From positions 206,761 through 270,760 of the forward strand of contig NZ_JMLS01000012.1 in the NCBI RefSeq assembly GCF_000686845.1: 64,000 nt of DNA. Reading direction: 5' to 3'. Made by a program: the position numbers and the translations under genes. A model generated the notes under the pieces. That model was not told the DNA's origin. It saw nothing but the letters and a program-made list of their open reading frames with translations, and searched no databases. This document shows, piece after piece, positions 18,084-27,727 of this stretch (position 1 is its first letter; the number at the start of each line of letters is the position of its first letter). Origin of the DNA: Paenibacillus sp. UNC451MF. Its GTDB lineage: Bacteria; Bacillota; Bacilli; Paenibacillales; NBRC-103111.

Positions 18084-18812
18084 TTATTTTAGAAAAAGCT
18101 TCATCGCGGCGGGCAGTTCATTCTGCCAGAAGCCCCATAAGTGCTTGCCTGGTTTTTCCTCATACCATAGCCTACAGTTCTTAGCTTCCAACTGTTCCTT
18201 GGTCAATCGGTTTGCTTCAAGGAAATCAAAGGTTCCTCGTTCTGTTTTCACTTCCGTTTCGTCCAGTCCAATTAACATATAGAGATATAACCACGACAAA
18301 TCGGGCTCTTGTTCCAACCTTGCTCTTGTTTCTTGCAAAAATGCGCCGGACAAGGATATAACGTTGCAAAATAGGCTACGATAATTTAAGGCAAGATGTA
18401 GGGATACGGTCCCGCCTAGTGAATCGCCAGCTAGGATGCGATCTGCAGCTTCCGTTCTTACTGAATACTTGGATTCGATGTAAGGCAGCAGCTCTTCGGC
18501 AAAAAAACGGGTATATGCGCTGAACCGCTCTCCTTCCGGTGCGTATTCACTTGTTCTGACAGCTGTATCCACATCCACGCCAACGATAATGGCTGGATTG
18601 ACGCCTTCATCGAAGATGAGTCTATTCATATGTGTGACGATTCGACCGAAGTTGAAAAATTGTTCACCGTCCTGACAATAGATAACAGGGTAGGTGACAA
18701 GCTCCTGATAACCTGGGGGTAAAAAAACGCGTACAGGTCTTTCTGTTCCCAAGAATTGGGAAGGTACTTGTTCTTTCACAACAGTGCGTTTGTAATATAT
18801 GGAATCATCCAT
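18084..18812 (-). CDS. Alpha/beta-hydrolase esterase (esterase D / Fes-like)
   Basis: 242 residues. The nucleophile elbow is GDSLGG (catalytic Ser ~130), with the acid in the GLDETE region and the His in KPGKHLWGFW near the end. FLPPGY near the N terminus and YCQDGEQFF are typical of the putative-esterase family that includes enterochelin/bacillibactin hydrolases such as BesA. There are no siderophore genes around it, so the natural ester is unknown. The start codon at 18812 is followed immediately by a well-conserved beginning. Confidence 0.85.
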   Translation of the reverse strand: MDDSIYYKRTVVKEQVPSQFLGTERPVRVFLPPGYQELVTYPVIYCQDGEQFFNFGRIVTHMNRLIFDEGVNPAIIVGVDVDTAVRTSEYAPEGERFSAYTRFFAEELLPYIESKYSVRTEAADRILAGDSLGGTVSLHLALNYRSLFCNVISLSGAFLQETRARLEQEPDLSWLYLYMLIGLDETEVKTERGTFDFLEANRLTKEQLEAKNCRLWYEEKPGKHLWGFWQNELPAAMKLFLK

Positions 18813-18880
18813 GAAAAATCCTCCAGTGTATTATAATAGTTTACCGTTATTTTGCGATCTGTATTATATATTTATGTTAG

Positions 18881-18973
18881 CTGTTATAGTCTAAACTTTG
18901 AAGAGAACGTATATTTTTCAGGTAAGTAGTTGTGTTATTCATGAAAACAGGTTTATAATACTACTATAACAGA
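18881..18973 (+). promoter_or_regulatory. pdh promoter flanked by a 10-bp inverted repeat
   Basis: TTGTGT (18931-18936) and TATAAT (18955-18960) with an 18-base spacer form a plausible promoter for pdhA. CTGTTATAGT at 18881-18890 and its exact reverse complement ACTATAACAG at 18964-18973 bracket it, 83 bases apart, about eight turns of DNA. They look like two half-sites or two operators of one regulator. Confidence 0.5.
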
Positions 18974-19013
18974 AACTCCGGTTTCAAGGCATCAAAATCT
19001 ATCGCTGAGGTGA

Positions 19014-20093
<1,080 letters not shown>

Positions 20094-20111
20094 AGGAGAG
20101 GACACCATACC

Positions 20112-21092
20112 ATGGCTCAAATGACAATGATTCAAGCGATAAAGGATGCAATGCGCGTCGAGTTGGAACGCGATCCTAACGTTGTTGTATTCGGGGAAGA
20201 CGTAGGTAAAGTAGGCGGTGTGTTCCGTGCAACGGAAGGACTGCAAGCTGAATTCGGCGAAGAGCGCGTATTTGATACTCCGCTGGCTGAATCCGCAATC
20301 GGCGGTTTGGCAGTAGGGATGGGTATTCAAGGCTTCCGTCCGGTAGCTGAAATTCAATTCGTAGGTTTTATTTATGAAGCAATGGACCAAATCTGTGTAC
20401 AAGCAGCTCGTATGCGTTACCGTTCCGGCGGCCGCTACAATGCTCCAATTACATTCCGTACTCCATTTGGCGGCGGCGTAAAAGCAGCTGAGCTTCACAC
20501 AGATCCATTGGAAGGCTTGCTTGTTCAAACTCCAGGGATTAAAGTGGTTGTTCCATCGAACCCATATGATGCAAAAGGTTTGCTGATCTCTGCAATCCGT
20601 GATAACGATCCTGTATTCTTCATGGAGCACTTGAACCTGTACCGTTCGTTCCGTGCTGAAGTACCAGAAGGCGAGTACACAGTGCCTATCGGTAAAGCAA
20701 ACGTAGTTCGCGAAGGTTCTGATGTTACAATCATCACTTACGGTGCTATGGTTCATACTTCACTTAAAGCAGCGGAAGAAATCGAAAAAACTCGCGGCGT
20801 AAAAGTTGAAGTTATCGACCTTCGTACTTTGATTCCATTGGATATCGAGACAATCGTAGAGTCCGTCAAAAAAACAAACCGTGTTATCGTTGTTCAAGAA
20901 GCTCAAAAAACTTCCGGCGTTGCAGCTGAAGTTATCGCTCAAATCAATGAAAAAGCGATTCTTCACCTAGAAGCACCAGTGCTTCGTGTAACTCCTCCAG
21001 ATACGGTATATCCTTTCGCGCAAGTGGAAGATCAGTGGCTTCCTAACCCGGCTCGTATCATTGCTGGTTTGAATAAAGTTCTAGATTTCTAA
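20112..21092 (+). CDS. pdhB: Pyruvate dehydrogenase E1 beta subunit
   Basis: 326 residues, the usual length. The N-terminal domain contributes the TPP-activating glutamate region ([25 protein letters not shown]) and the C-terminal domain shows [11 protein letters not shown] and [10 protein letters not shown]. Together with PdhA it makes E1. RBS GGAGAGG precedes ATG 20112. The next gene begins only after 533 bases, far more than usual for this operon, because of the hairpin elements described separately. Confidence 0.96.
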   Translation: MAQMTMIQAIKDAMRVELERDPNVVVFGEDVGKVGGVFRATEGLQAEFGEERVFDTPLAESAIGGLAVGMGIQGFRPVAEIQFVGFIYEAMDQICVQAARMRYRSGGRYNAPITFRTPFGGGVKAAELHTDPLEGLLVQTPGIKVVVPSNPYDAKGLLISAIRDNDPVFFMEHLNLYRSFRAEVPEGEYTVPIGKANVVREGSDVTIITYGAMVHTSLKAAEEIEKTRGVKVEVIDLRTLIPLDIETIVESVKKTNRVIVVQEAQKTSGVAAEVIAQINEKAILHLEAPVLRVTPPDTVYPFAQVEDQWLPNPARIIAGLNKVLDF

Positions 21093-21097
21093 GATGG

Positions 21098-21115
21098 CGC
21101 TCCTGTGAGGGAGCG
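21098..21115 (+). other. Small hairpin right after pdhB
   Basis: CGCTCC (21098-21103) pairs with GGAGCG (21110-21115). It starts 6 bases after the pdhB stop and has no T-tract, so it reads more like an mRNA 3'-end protector or processing signal than a terminator. Confidence 0.5.
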
Positions 21116-21130
21116 ACTGTCAAATCCATT

Positions 21131-21279
21131 CGCGAAAGAGTTCAAGAAGGAGGGTGTGTACCTCCGGCCGCTGTTGAGATTGTGTATCTTAGAATGTATC
21201 AGGAAGTTGTGGATACACAATCTCAAAGGCGGACGTAGGCTCCTCCGGTACACACCCTTCCTTTCTTTTCACATTCGCG
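21131..21279 (+). repeat. Large nested hairpin A in the pdhB-pdhC gap
   Basis: CGCGAA (21131-21136)/TTCGCG (21274-21279) encloses a 16-17 bp stem (21146-21162 with 21247-21265, one bulge). That stem encloses a perfect 15-bp stem, TTGAGATTGTGTATC (21174-21188) with its complement (21212-21226), closed by a 23-base loop. About 37 base pairs in 149 bases cannot be chance. It contains no gene. Whether it works as RNA or is a small palindromic mobile element is open. Confidence 0.7.
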
Positions 21280-21291
21280 GTTGCTTTGACA

Positions 21292-21350
21292 AAACGCTCC
21301 TTTCAAGGAGCGTTTGAGCGATACTATTACGTTTGCTGATATAGGCAAAC
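21292..21350 (+). other. Two short hairpins between the large ones
   Basis: AAACGCTCC (21292-21300) pairs with GGAGCGTTT (21307-21315); GTTTGC (21331-21336) pairs with GCAAAC (21345-21350). Neither is followed by a T-tract, so read-through to pdhC is expected. Confidence 0.5.
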
Positions 21351-21367
21351 GGGTAATTTATTTAAAA

Positions 21368-21603
21368 GCGCAGCGAGAGCAGCTTTTTGGAAGTAATAAA
21401 GCCCACGATCACAGAGGGTCGGAGGGCTGTGTAACTGGCGGAAAGTTTACGTGCCACCTTTGAAATCGGGTTTCATCTAATGACAATCTAATCAAGAAAC
21501 CCGATTTCAATAGTGGCTGGAGGCAGTTAGCACAGTTCGGAGACGGTAAGTGTGATCGATAAAGGTTGCTTTATTACTTCCAACCTACATACTCGCGCTG
21601 CGC
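21368..21603 (+). repeat. Large hairpin D ending just before the pdhC ribosome-binding site
   Basis: Six helical segments nest in register: GCGCAGCG 21368-21375/21596-21603 (8 bp); GGAAGTAATAAAGC 21389-21402/21568-21581 (14 bp); CGATCACA 21406-21413/21551-21558 (8 bp); 21427-21437/21524-21535 (11 bp, one bulge); GCCAC 21453-21457/21513-21517 (5 bp); and TTGAAATCGGGTTTC 21460-21474/21496-21510 (15 bp). The loop holds two ATCTAAT copies. In total ~61 bp pair within 236 bases. Only 7 bases separate it from AGGAGGG of pdhC. Confidence 0.75.
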
Positions 21604-21625
21604 CACCATTAGGAGGGTCAGAATC

Positions 21626-22948
21626 GTGGCTATATTTGAATATAAATTCCCTGAGCTCGGTGAGGGCATTCACGAAGGCGAGATCGTCAAATGGCTTGTT
21701 AAGCCGGGCGATGTTGTAAATGATGAGACCATCATCATGGAAGTTCAAAACGACAAATCCACTGTAGAAGTGCCTGCTCCAGTAGAAGGTAAAATCGTGG
21801 AAATCAAAGTTAGCGAAGGCACCATGTGTACTATCGGCGACCTTATCGCTACGATCGAAGTTGAAGGTGCGGTTCCGCAGCAAGCTAGCCACGGCGGTCA
21901 CAGCGAGAGCGCAGCTCCTGCTGCCCCAGCGGCACCGGCAGCAGCTCCAGCACCGACGGCTCCTGCAGCAGCACCAGCTGCAGCGGCGCCTGCTCCGACC
22001 GCGGCTGCAGGCAGCGCGGTCCTGGCAACTCCAAGCGTGCGCAAGCTAGCACGCGAAAAAGGCTTGAACATCGCAGACGTCACTCCAACAGGCCGCAACG
22101 GCCGTGTGACGAAGGAAGATGTTCTCGCGTTTGCTGCAGGCGGCAGCGCGCCTGCGGCAGCACCATCGGCTGCAAGCGAAGCGCCAGCAGCTGGAGCAGC
22201 ACCTGCAGCAGCGGCTTCCACAGCTGCAGCAGCAGTATCCGGCGATCGCGTCGAAGAGCGCGTGCCGCTTAAAGGCATTCGCAAAGCGATTGCGAACGCA
22301 ATGGTTAAATCCGCGTATACGGCTCCTCACGTAACACTGATGGACGAAGTGGACGTAACTCAATTAGTTGCTTTGCGCGGTAGAGCAAAAGCAGCAGCTG
22401 AGAAAAAAGGCGTTAAATTGACGTACTTGCCATTCATCGTCAAAGCATTGGTAGCGGCTGCTCGTCAGTTCCCTGCTATGAATGCGATGATCGACGAAGA
22501 GAAGAACGAGATTGTCTACAAAAAGTACTACAACATCGGTATCGCTACAGATACAGACAACGGCTTGATCGTTCCTGTTATCCAAGATGCAGACCGTAAA
22601 AATATTTGGACTATCGCTGAAGCGATCAAGGATTTGGCAACACGCGGTCGCGATGGCAAGCTTAGCGGTAACGAGATGAAAGGCAGTACCATCTCCATCA
22701 CAAACATCGGTTCTGCTGGCGGTATGTTCTTCACTCCGATCATTAACTTCCCTGAAGTTGCGATTCTGGGTACAGGACGTATCACGGAGAAACCGGTTGT
22801 GAAAAACGGAGAGATCGTAGTGGCCCCAGTCATGGCATTGTCCTTGAGCTTCGACCACCGTATCATCGATGGCGCAACGGCACAAAACTTTATGAATTAC
22901 ATTAAACAGCTGCTGGCTGATCCAGAGCTGCTCATTTTGGAGGTGTAA
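21626..22948 (+). CDS. pdhC: Pyruvate dehydrogenase E2, dihydrolipoamide acetyltransferase
   Basis: 440 residues from GTG 21626, with AGGAGGG 8 bases upstream; a longer open frame upstream lies inside the hairpin and is rejected. Order: one lipoyl domain (~1-80, lipoyl-lysine Lys44 in NDKSTVEV), a long Ala/Pro-rich flexible linker, the E1/E3-binding domain ([25 protein letters not shown]), a second Ala-rich linker, and the acetyltransferase core with the catalytic His in FDHRIIDGA. It forms the core of the PDH complex and transfers acetyl to CoA. LipL at 17.2 kb would attach its lipoyl group. pdhD follows after 5 bases. Confidence 0.95.
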   Translation: MAIFEYKFPELGEGIHEGEIVKWLVKPGDVVNDETIIMEVQNDKSTVEVPAPVEGKIVEIKVSEGTMCTIGDLIATIEVEGAVPQQASHGGHSESAAPAAPAAPAAAPAPTAPAAAPAAAAPAPTAAAGSAVLATPSVRKLAREKGLNIADVTPTGRNGRVTKEDVLAFAAGGSAPAAAPSAASEAPAAGAAPAAAASTAAAAVSGDRVEERVPLKGIRKAIANAMVKSAYTAPHVTLMDEVDVTQLVALRGRAKAAAEKKGVKLTYLPFIVKALVAAARQFPAMNAMIDEEKNEIVYKKYYNIGIATDTDNGLIVPVIQDADRKNIWTIAEAIKDLATRGRDGKLSGNEMKGSTISITNIGSAGGMFFTPIINFPEVAILGTGRITEKPVVKNGEIVVAPVMALSLSFDHRIIDGATAQNFMNYIKQLLADPELLILEV

Positions 22949-22953
22949 TACAA

Positions 22954-24375
22954 ATGGTAGTAGGAGACGCTTCCGTTGAGATAGACGTTCTGGTCGTGGG
23001 TGCAGGTCCTGGCGGTTATGTGGCCGCCATCCGTGCTTCCCAATTGGGCAAAAGCGTATTGATCGTGGATAAATCCGAACTGGGCGGCGTATGCTTGAAC
23101 CGCGGATGTATCCCTTCCAAAGCGCTGATCTCGGCTGCTCATCATTATGAAGCAGCAAGCCATAGCTCCGAAATCGGAATTACGGCTGAGAATGTAAAAG
23201 TGGATTTCACAAAAGTCCAAGAATGGAAAGCTGGTATTATAAAGAAACAAACCGGCGGTGTTACACAGCTGCTGAAAGGCAACAAAATTCAAATTTTTAA
23301 CGGCGAAGCCTTGTTCATCAATGAGCATGAAGCTCGCGTATTTAACGATAACGAAACGGCTCGTTACCGTTTCAACCACTGCATTATTGCGACAGGTTCC
23401 CGTCCGATCGAGCTTAAAGCTTTCCCTTACGGCGGCCGTATCATGTCGTCCACTGAAGCTCTGGAGCTTCCGGAAATTCCGGAAAGCCTGGTTGTTATCG
23501 GCGGCGGCTACATCGGTATCGAGTTGGGTCAAACCTATGCGAAATTCGGAACTAAAGTAACCGTATTGGAAGGCTCCGATGCAGTACTTCCAGGTTTCGA
23601 GAAAGAAATGTCGCAGCTGGTAGCCCGCAACTTGAAGAAGCTGAATGTGGAAGTATTCACAGAAGCTATGGCTCAAGGCTGCGAGCAAACGGATAAAGAC
23701 GTAACTGTAACCTTCACTGTGAAGGGCGAAGAGAAGAAAGTAACGGCACAATACGTGCTTGTTACGGTTGGACGCCGTCCTAACACTGACGGAGACCTTT
23801 CCTTAGAGCTTGCAGGCGTTGAAGTTGGCGAGCGCGGATTGATCCAAGTCAATGAGCAATGCCAAACAAATGTATCTCACATCTATGCAATCGGTGATAT
23901 TGTTCCAGGTCTTGCATTGGCGCACAAAGCTTCTTACGAAGGTAAAGTGGCAGCTGAAGCTATCGCTGGATTGCCTAGTGCTGTAGATTACAAATGCATT
24001 CCTGCCGTTGTGTTCTCCGATCCGGAAATCGCAAGCGTAGGCTTGAATGAAACGGAAGCAAAAGCTAAGGGGATCAACGTTGCCGTTGGTAAATTCCCTT
24101 ACGGAGCTAACGGCCGTGCTCAATCGATGAACCTGAAGGAAGGCTTCGTGAAGCTGGTTAGCGACAAAGATTCCGGTCTTCTCTTGGGAGCTCAAATCGT
24201 TGGTGCGGAAGCATCCAACCTGATTGCCGAGATGGGCCTTGCTATCGAGATGGGAGCAACAGTAGAGGATATTGCCCTGACAATTCATGCGCATCCAACA
24301 TTGGGCGAAATCACGATGGAAGCTGCGGAAGTAGCAATGGGTCATCCGATTCACATTCTTGGAAGCAGTAAATAA
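22954..24375 (+). CDS. pdhD: Dihydrolipoamide dehydrogenase (E3)
   Basis: 473-residue flavoprotein that re-oxidises dihydrolipoamide with NAD+. FAD-binding GAGPGGYVAAIRA lies at ~16-28. The redox-active disulfide is Cys47/Cys52 in GGVCLNRGCIPSK, the NAD-binding fold has VIGGGYIGIELG, and the C-terminal His-Glu pair sits in HAHPTLGE. RBS GGAGGTG lies within the pdhC end. Last gene of the operon, followed by a strong terminator. Confidence 0.96.
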   Translation: MVVGDASVEIDVLVVGAGPGGYVAAIRASQLGKSVLIVDKSELGGVCLNRGCIPSKALISAAHHYEAASHSSEIGITAENVKVDFTKVQEWKAGIIKKQTGGVTQLLKGNKIQIFNGEALFINEHEARVFNDNETARYRFNHCIIATGSRPIELKAFPYGGRIMSSTEALELPEIPESLVVIGGGYIGIELGQTYAKFGTKVTVLEGSDAVLPGFEKEMSQLVARNLKKLNVEVFTEAMAQGCEQTDKDVTVTFTVKGEEKKVTAQYVLVTVGRRPNTDGDLSLELAGVEVGERGLIQVNEQCQTNVSHIYAIGDIVPGLALAHKASYEGKVAAEAIAGLPSAVDYKCIPAVVFSDPEIASVGLNETEAKAKGINVAVGKFPYGANGRAQSMNLKEGFVKLVSDKDSGLLLGAQIVGAEASNLIAEMGLAIEMGATVEDIALTIHAHPTLGEITMEAAEVAMGHPIHILGSSK

Positions 24376-24391
24376 TAATTTGTACGTAACT

Positions 24392-24440
24392 CCAAGCTTG
24401 GCGCTGCAGCGTACTGCGGCACCAAGCTTTTTTTCCTTTT
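24392..24440 (+). terminator. Terminator of the pdh operon
   Basis: AAGCTTGG (24394-24401) pairs with CCAAGCTT (24422-24429), with a further short GC-rich helix inside, then seven T residues. Confidence 0.88.
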
Positions 24441-24547
24441 TCATGACAAGCATTTGACAAGAATTCAGGGGCTATCCCAATTCTTAGTGATGGGAACCTA
24501 TACATTTTGCAATACTAAGAAAACATTAACGGAATAAGGAGCTTCTT

Positions 24548-25879
24548 ATGCGAGTCCATAGCTTGATGATAAGGTGTATCCTGCCTTTTACATTATTGAC
24601 TTCAGCCTGTTCCGGAACGAATGCTTCCTCAGCCGTCAAAGAAGGGGAAGCAATAGGCGTTACAACGTTGCTTAGGTTCTGGGATGAGAATGCAGGGCCC
24701 AGTCGAACACCGTACTATAAGGAGCTGCTTCGGCGCTTTCATGAGCAGTATCCGAATATTGAAGTACAGTATACCGGAATTCCTTTAAGCCTTAATAAAA
24801 TCAAATACGATGTGGCAATCAACGCTAACGATATGCCTGATGTCGCTGGCTTGAGTGAAACCTGGATCGCTGACTATGCGTCCAGAGGAGTGCTTCTTCC
24901 ATTGGATGACTATTATGAGCGATGGCCGGAGCATTCACAAATCGGGGAATCCTTCATAGCCTACAATCGCTCGCTTGCACCTGACAGAAAGCTGTACCAG
25001 CTGCCCAATACATTTAATTTCGATGTGTTTTGGTATCGTACCGATTGGTTTAGGGAAAAGGGCTTGTCCGCGCCACGGACATGGGACGATTTTTTCACCG
25101 CGGCTGTCCAGCTTACGAATCCATCGCTTCATCGTTATGGATATAGCCTCCGAGGGGCTGATGGGAGCATCACACAGCTGACATCCTTACTGTATGCTTA
25201 TTCCGGCATAACCGAATATTTTACGAACGATGGAAGATGTACCATCAATAATCCGAAGCATGTTGAATTTTTGAACAGATATATTTCGTTATATAAGGCC
25301 AACACCTCCAAAAGCGATATCGCAAATGGATATAAAGAAATGGTAGCTGCCTTTGATTCAGGTCGTGCAGGAATAATACAGCATAATTTCGGCTCCTTTA
25401 ACGATCATATTCAGGCGCTTGGACAAGACAAATTTGGAGCGGAGCTGCTGCCCCCTGCACAGAACGGGAAGAGAGCGATGGTGACAGTTGCTAACGGTTA
25501 CGGTATCTTCAAAACAAGCAAAAACCCGGATGCGGCCTGGACGCTGCTCAGCTTTCTCTCCTCAAAAGAGAGTCAAACGTATTGGAATGCGAACGTCGGT
25601 CAGATGCCTACAAATACGCAGGCGTGGGACAGCGAATACATAAGGAAAACACCGTTTCTTCAAGAGGCTTTGGCAGCAATGCAGGACGAGAGGACCGGCA
25701 TGGTCCAAGTCCCCTTTTATTTGCCGAACTATTCAAGTCTCGTTAAACAGCAGCTCGAGCCGGAATTGCAGGATGTTCTGGCCGGTACTTTGACAGTAGA
25801 GCAATTTCTGAATGATTGGGCCGGTTTAATGGAAAATGCTTATGTAGAATATATAAACAAAAACAATCGGAATCCATAG
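24548..25879 (+). CDS. Extracellular sugar-binding lipoprotein (ABC family 1 type)
   Basis: 443 residues. The signal peptide ends in the lipobox LTSAC, so the protein is lipid-anchored outside. The rest is a type I solute-binding fold: RFWDENAGPSR near the start, PDVAGLSETWIADYASRGVLLPLDDY, and NGYGIFKTSKNPDAAW near the C-terminal hinge. No ABC permease or ATPase gene follows; instead a YesM kinase, YesN regulator and GPH transporter do. It may therefore act as the ligand-sensing partner of the kinase rather than as a transport component. RBS AAGGAGC precedes ATG 24548. Confidence 0.87.
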   Translation: MRVHSLMIRCILPFTLLTSACSGTNASSAVKEGEAIGVTTLLRFWDENAGPSRTPYYKELLRRFHEQYPNIEVQYTGIPLSLNKIKYDVAINANDMPDVAGLSETWIADYASRGVLLPLDDYYERWPEHSQIGESFIAYNRSLAPDRKLYQLPNTFNFDVFWYRTDWFREKGLSAPRTWDDFFTAAVQLTNPSLHRYGYSLRGADGSITQLTSLLYAYSGITEYFTNDGRCTINNPKHVEFLNRYISLYKANTSKSDIANGYKEMVAAFDSGRAGIIQHNFGSFNDHIQALGQDKFGAELLPPAQNGKRAMVTVANGYGIFKTSKNPDAAWTLLSFLSSKESQTYWNANVGQMPTNTQAWDSEYIRKTPFLQEALAAMQDERTGMVQVPFYLPNYSSLVKQQLEPELQDVLAGTLTVEQFLNDWAGLMENAYVEYINKNNRNP

Positions 25880-25906
25880 GTTATATATGATGACGGGAGG
25901 GTCGCT

Positions 25907-27697
25907 ATGCGATGGCTGGCTAATCGTTCCTTGAAATCGACGATATTATGGTTATTTGTCCCGTTGATTCTCGTCTTTGTGCCGATAACAGGGATTGTTT
26001 CCTATATGCTCGCCTCGCAGCAGCTCAGAGCTAACGCGGAAACGAGTATCAACGATACGCTGTTTCAAACGCGGAACTTTATGAATGACAGGCTTACTGC
26101 GCTTCTAACCGATCTTACAGCGCTTGATAATAGCAGCGATATGCGCAGCTTGTTTTATAGGGCAGGACAGCCCTTATTTGAATTGCAGCCGCGAGATTAT
26201 GTGACACTCAGCAAACAGCTCGATAAGGTGTATTCCGACTTTTATACGATTATCGATTCCATTGGGATCTACTACAATAAGGGCTCCATTGCCATGCTCC
26301 GGCAGGATTATTTGCAGACGGATGCGGCGTTTGATTCCCAATCGTTTATGCAGTATCCTTACGAAACTGCATCCCAGGTGTATTGGCTCAATATGCATAA
26401 GGACGAACTTGGGGTGCAGCCTGGAGGAAACGTTGCAGGTTTATATAAATGGCTCGGAGGACCGCAGGGGGATCGAACGGGCATGATCCTCATTCAGCTG
26501 AAGGAGGACTTTTTTCGTGAGCTGTTGTCGGCACCCAAAATAAGTGCCAACGGTTATTTGCTTCTCGCTAGTCCCGAGCGTGCGGTGAGCTTCAAAACGG
26601 CTCAAAGTCCTTTTGAAATCGATCAGGAGCATCTTCGCCGAGAGTTGATGAATCCCTCGATACCATCATCCGGTAGGATGGATATGCAAAGCACGGAAGG
26701 CAAGAAGATGGTCGTGCTGTACGACACAATAGGAATTAACAAGTGGAAGGTTGCGGCTGTCTATCCGCAGGATGAAATTTATGAAAAGATTAACGATATC
26801 CAATATGTAAGCTTGTCGGTTATGGCCGCGGTTCTTCTTATTGTCGCTCTGTTATCTGGTATATTGGCCAATATTATTGCACGACCGTTAGGGAAGCTCA
26901 CCCGTCAGATCGACCGCATAGAGCAAGGAAATCTCGATGTAGTTATTCCGGAGCTGCCTAGCCGTGAAATCGGCATTTTAAGCAAAGGGATACAGGATAT
27001 GCTGGAGCGGATCAAGCTTCTTCTTGCACAAGTGGAGCATGAGCAGGAACAGAAAAGGCTATCTGAATTATCTGTACTCCAAGCACAAATTCAGCCACAT
27101 TTTTTGTACAATACATTATTCTCGATCAAGCAATTATGTGAGATGAACGAGACCAAAGAGGCATCGCAGATGATTACGGCGCTGTCGAATTATTTTCGCA
27201 TCAGCATCAGTAAGGGGAGTGAAATCATTCCCATTGCGAACGAGCTGGAGCATGTGAAACAATATTTGTATATACAACATCAGCGGTATGGAAACGCCAT
27301 TTCGTATGAAATTGAAATGCCAGCAGCCATGAAGGAATATTTGATTGTGAAGCTGACGCTCCAGCCTCTGGTTGAGAATGCAATTTATCATGGGGTGAAA
27401 AAGGTGCGCCGCCCAGGGCTCATCACGATACATGGACGGATAGAAGGAGATGACTGTTATCTCAGTATCAAGGACAATGGATACGGTATATCACCTGAAC
27501 GCCTGGAGGAGCTTAGACGAAGCTTGAATGGCCTAAGAGATGACGCAGAGGAAGAACAGCCTGTTGTCGGTTTCGGCGTCAGGAATGTGCATCGAAGGTT
27601 GCAGCTTCATTACGGTTCAGAATACGGACTTGCTTATGAGAGCGAGGAAGGTAGCGGAACGGTGGTTACTGTTAAGATACCCCGTAGACATGCCTAG
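25907..27697 (+). CDS. YesM-type sensor histidine kinase
   Basis: 596 residues: membrane segment ~12-34, extracellular sensor to ~300, second segment ~303-325, HAMP, coiled coil, then a His_kinase domain with the phospho-acceptor in QIQPHFLYNTLFSIKQ, and HATPase boxes (NAIYHG, DNGYGI, GFGVRNV). This family senses sugars or cell-wall compounds in Paenibacillaceae. It lies 27 bases after the binding-protein gene and 30 bases before its AraC-type regulator. RBS GGGAGGG precedes ATG 25907. Confidence 0.93.
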   Translation: MRWLANRSLKSTILWLFVPLILVFVPITGIVSYMLASQQLRANAETSINDTLFQTRNFMNDRLTALLTDLTALDNSSDMRSLFYRAGQPLFELQPRDYVTLSKQLDKVYSDFYTIIDSIGIYYNKGSIAMLRQDYLQTDAAFDSQSFMQYPYETASQVYWLNMHKDELGVQPGGNVAGLYKWLGGPQGDRTGMILIQLKEDFFRELLSAPKISANGYLLLASPERAVSFKTAQSPFEIDQEHLRRELMNPSIPSSGRMDMQSTEGKKMVVLYDTIGINKWKVAAVYPQDEIYEKINDIQYVSLSVMAAVLLIVALLSGILANIIARPLGKLTRQIDRIEQGNLDVVIPELPSREIGILSKGIQDMLERIKLLLAQVEHEQEQKRLSELSVLQAQIQPHFLYNTLFSIKQLCEMNETKEASQMITALSNYFRISISKGSEIIPIANELEHVKQYLYIQHQRYGNAISYEIEMPAAMKEYLIVKLTLQPLVENAIYHGVKKVRRPGLITIHGRIEGDDCYLSIKDNGYGISPERLEELRRSLNGLRDDAEEEQPVVGFGVRNVHRRLQLHYGSEYGLAYESEEGSGTVVTVKIPRRHA

Positions 27698-27727
27698 AGC
27701 ATGGATGGTTTGTGGGAGGTTCTATGA

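Noticed and set aside
21566..21625. Upstream in-frame extension of pdhC
   Set aside because: It lies inside the 3' strand of the large hairpin, and the AGGAGGG site points to GTG 21626, which starts exactly at the lipoyl domain.
22364..23751. Long minus-strand frames opposite pdhC and pdhD
   Set aside because: They mirror the strong codon bias of the pdh genes and show no domain or start signal.
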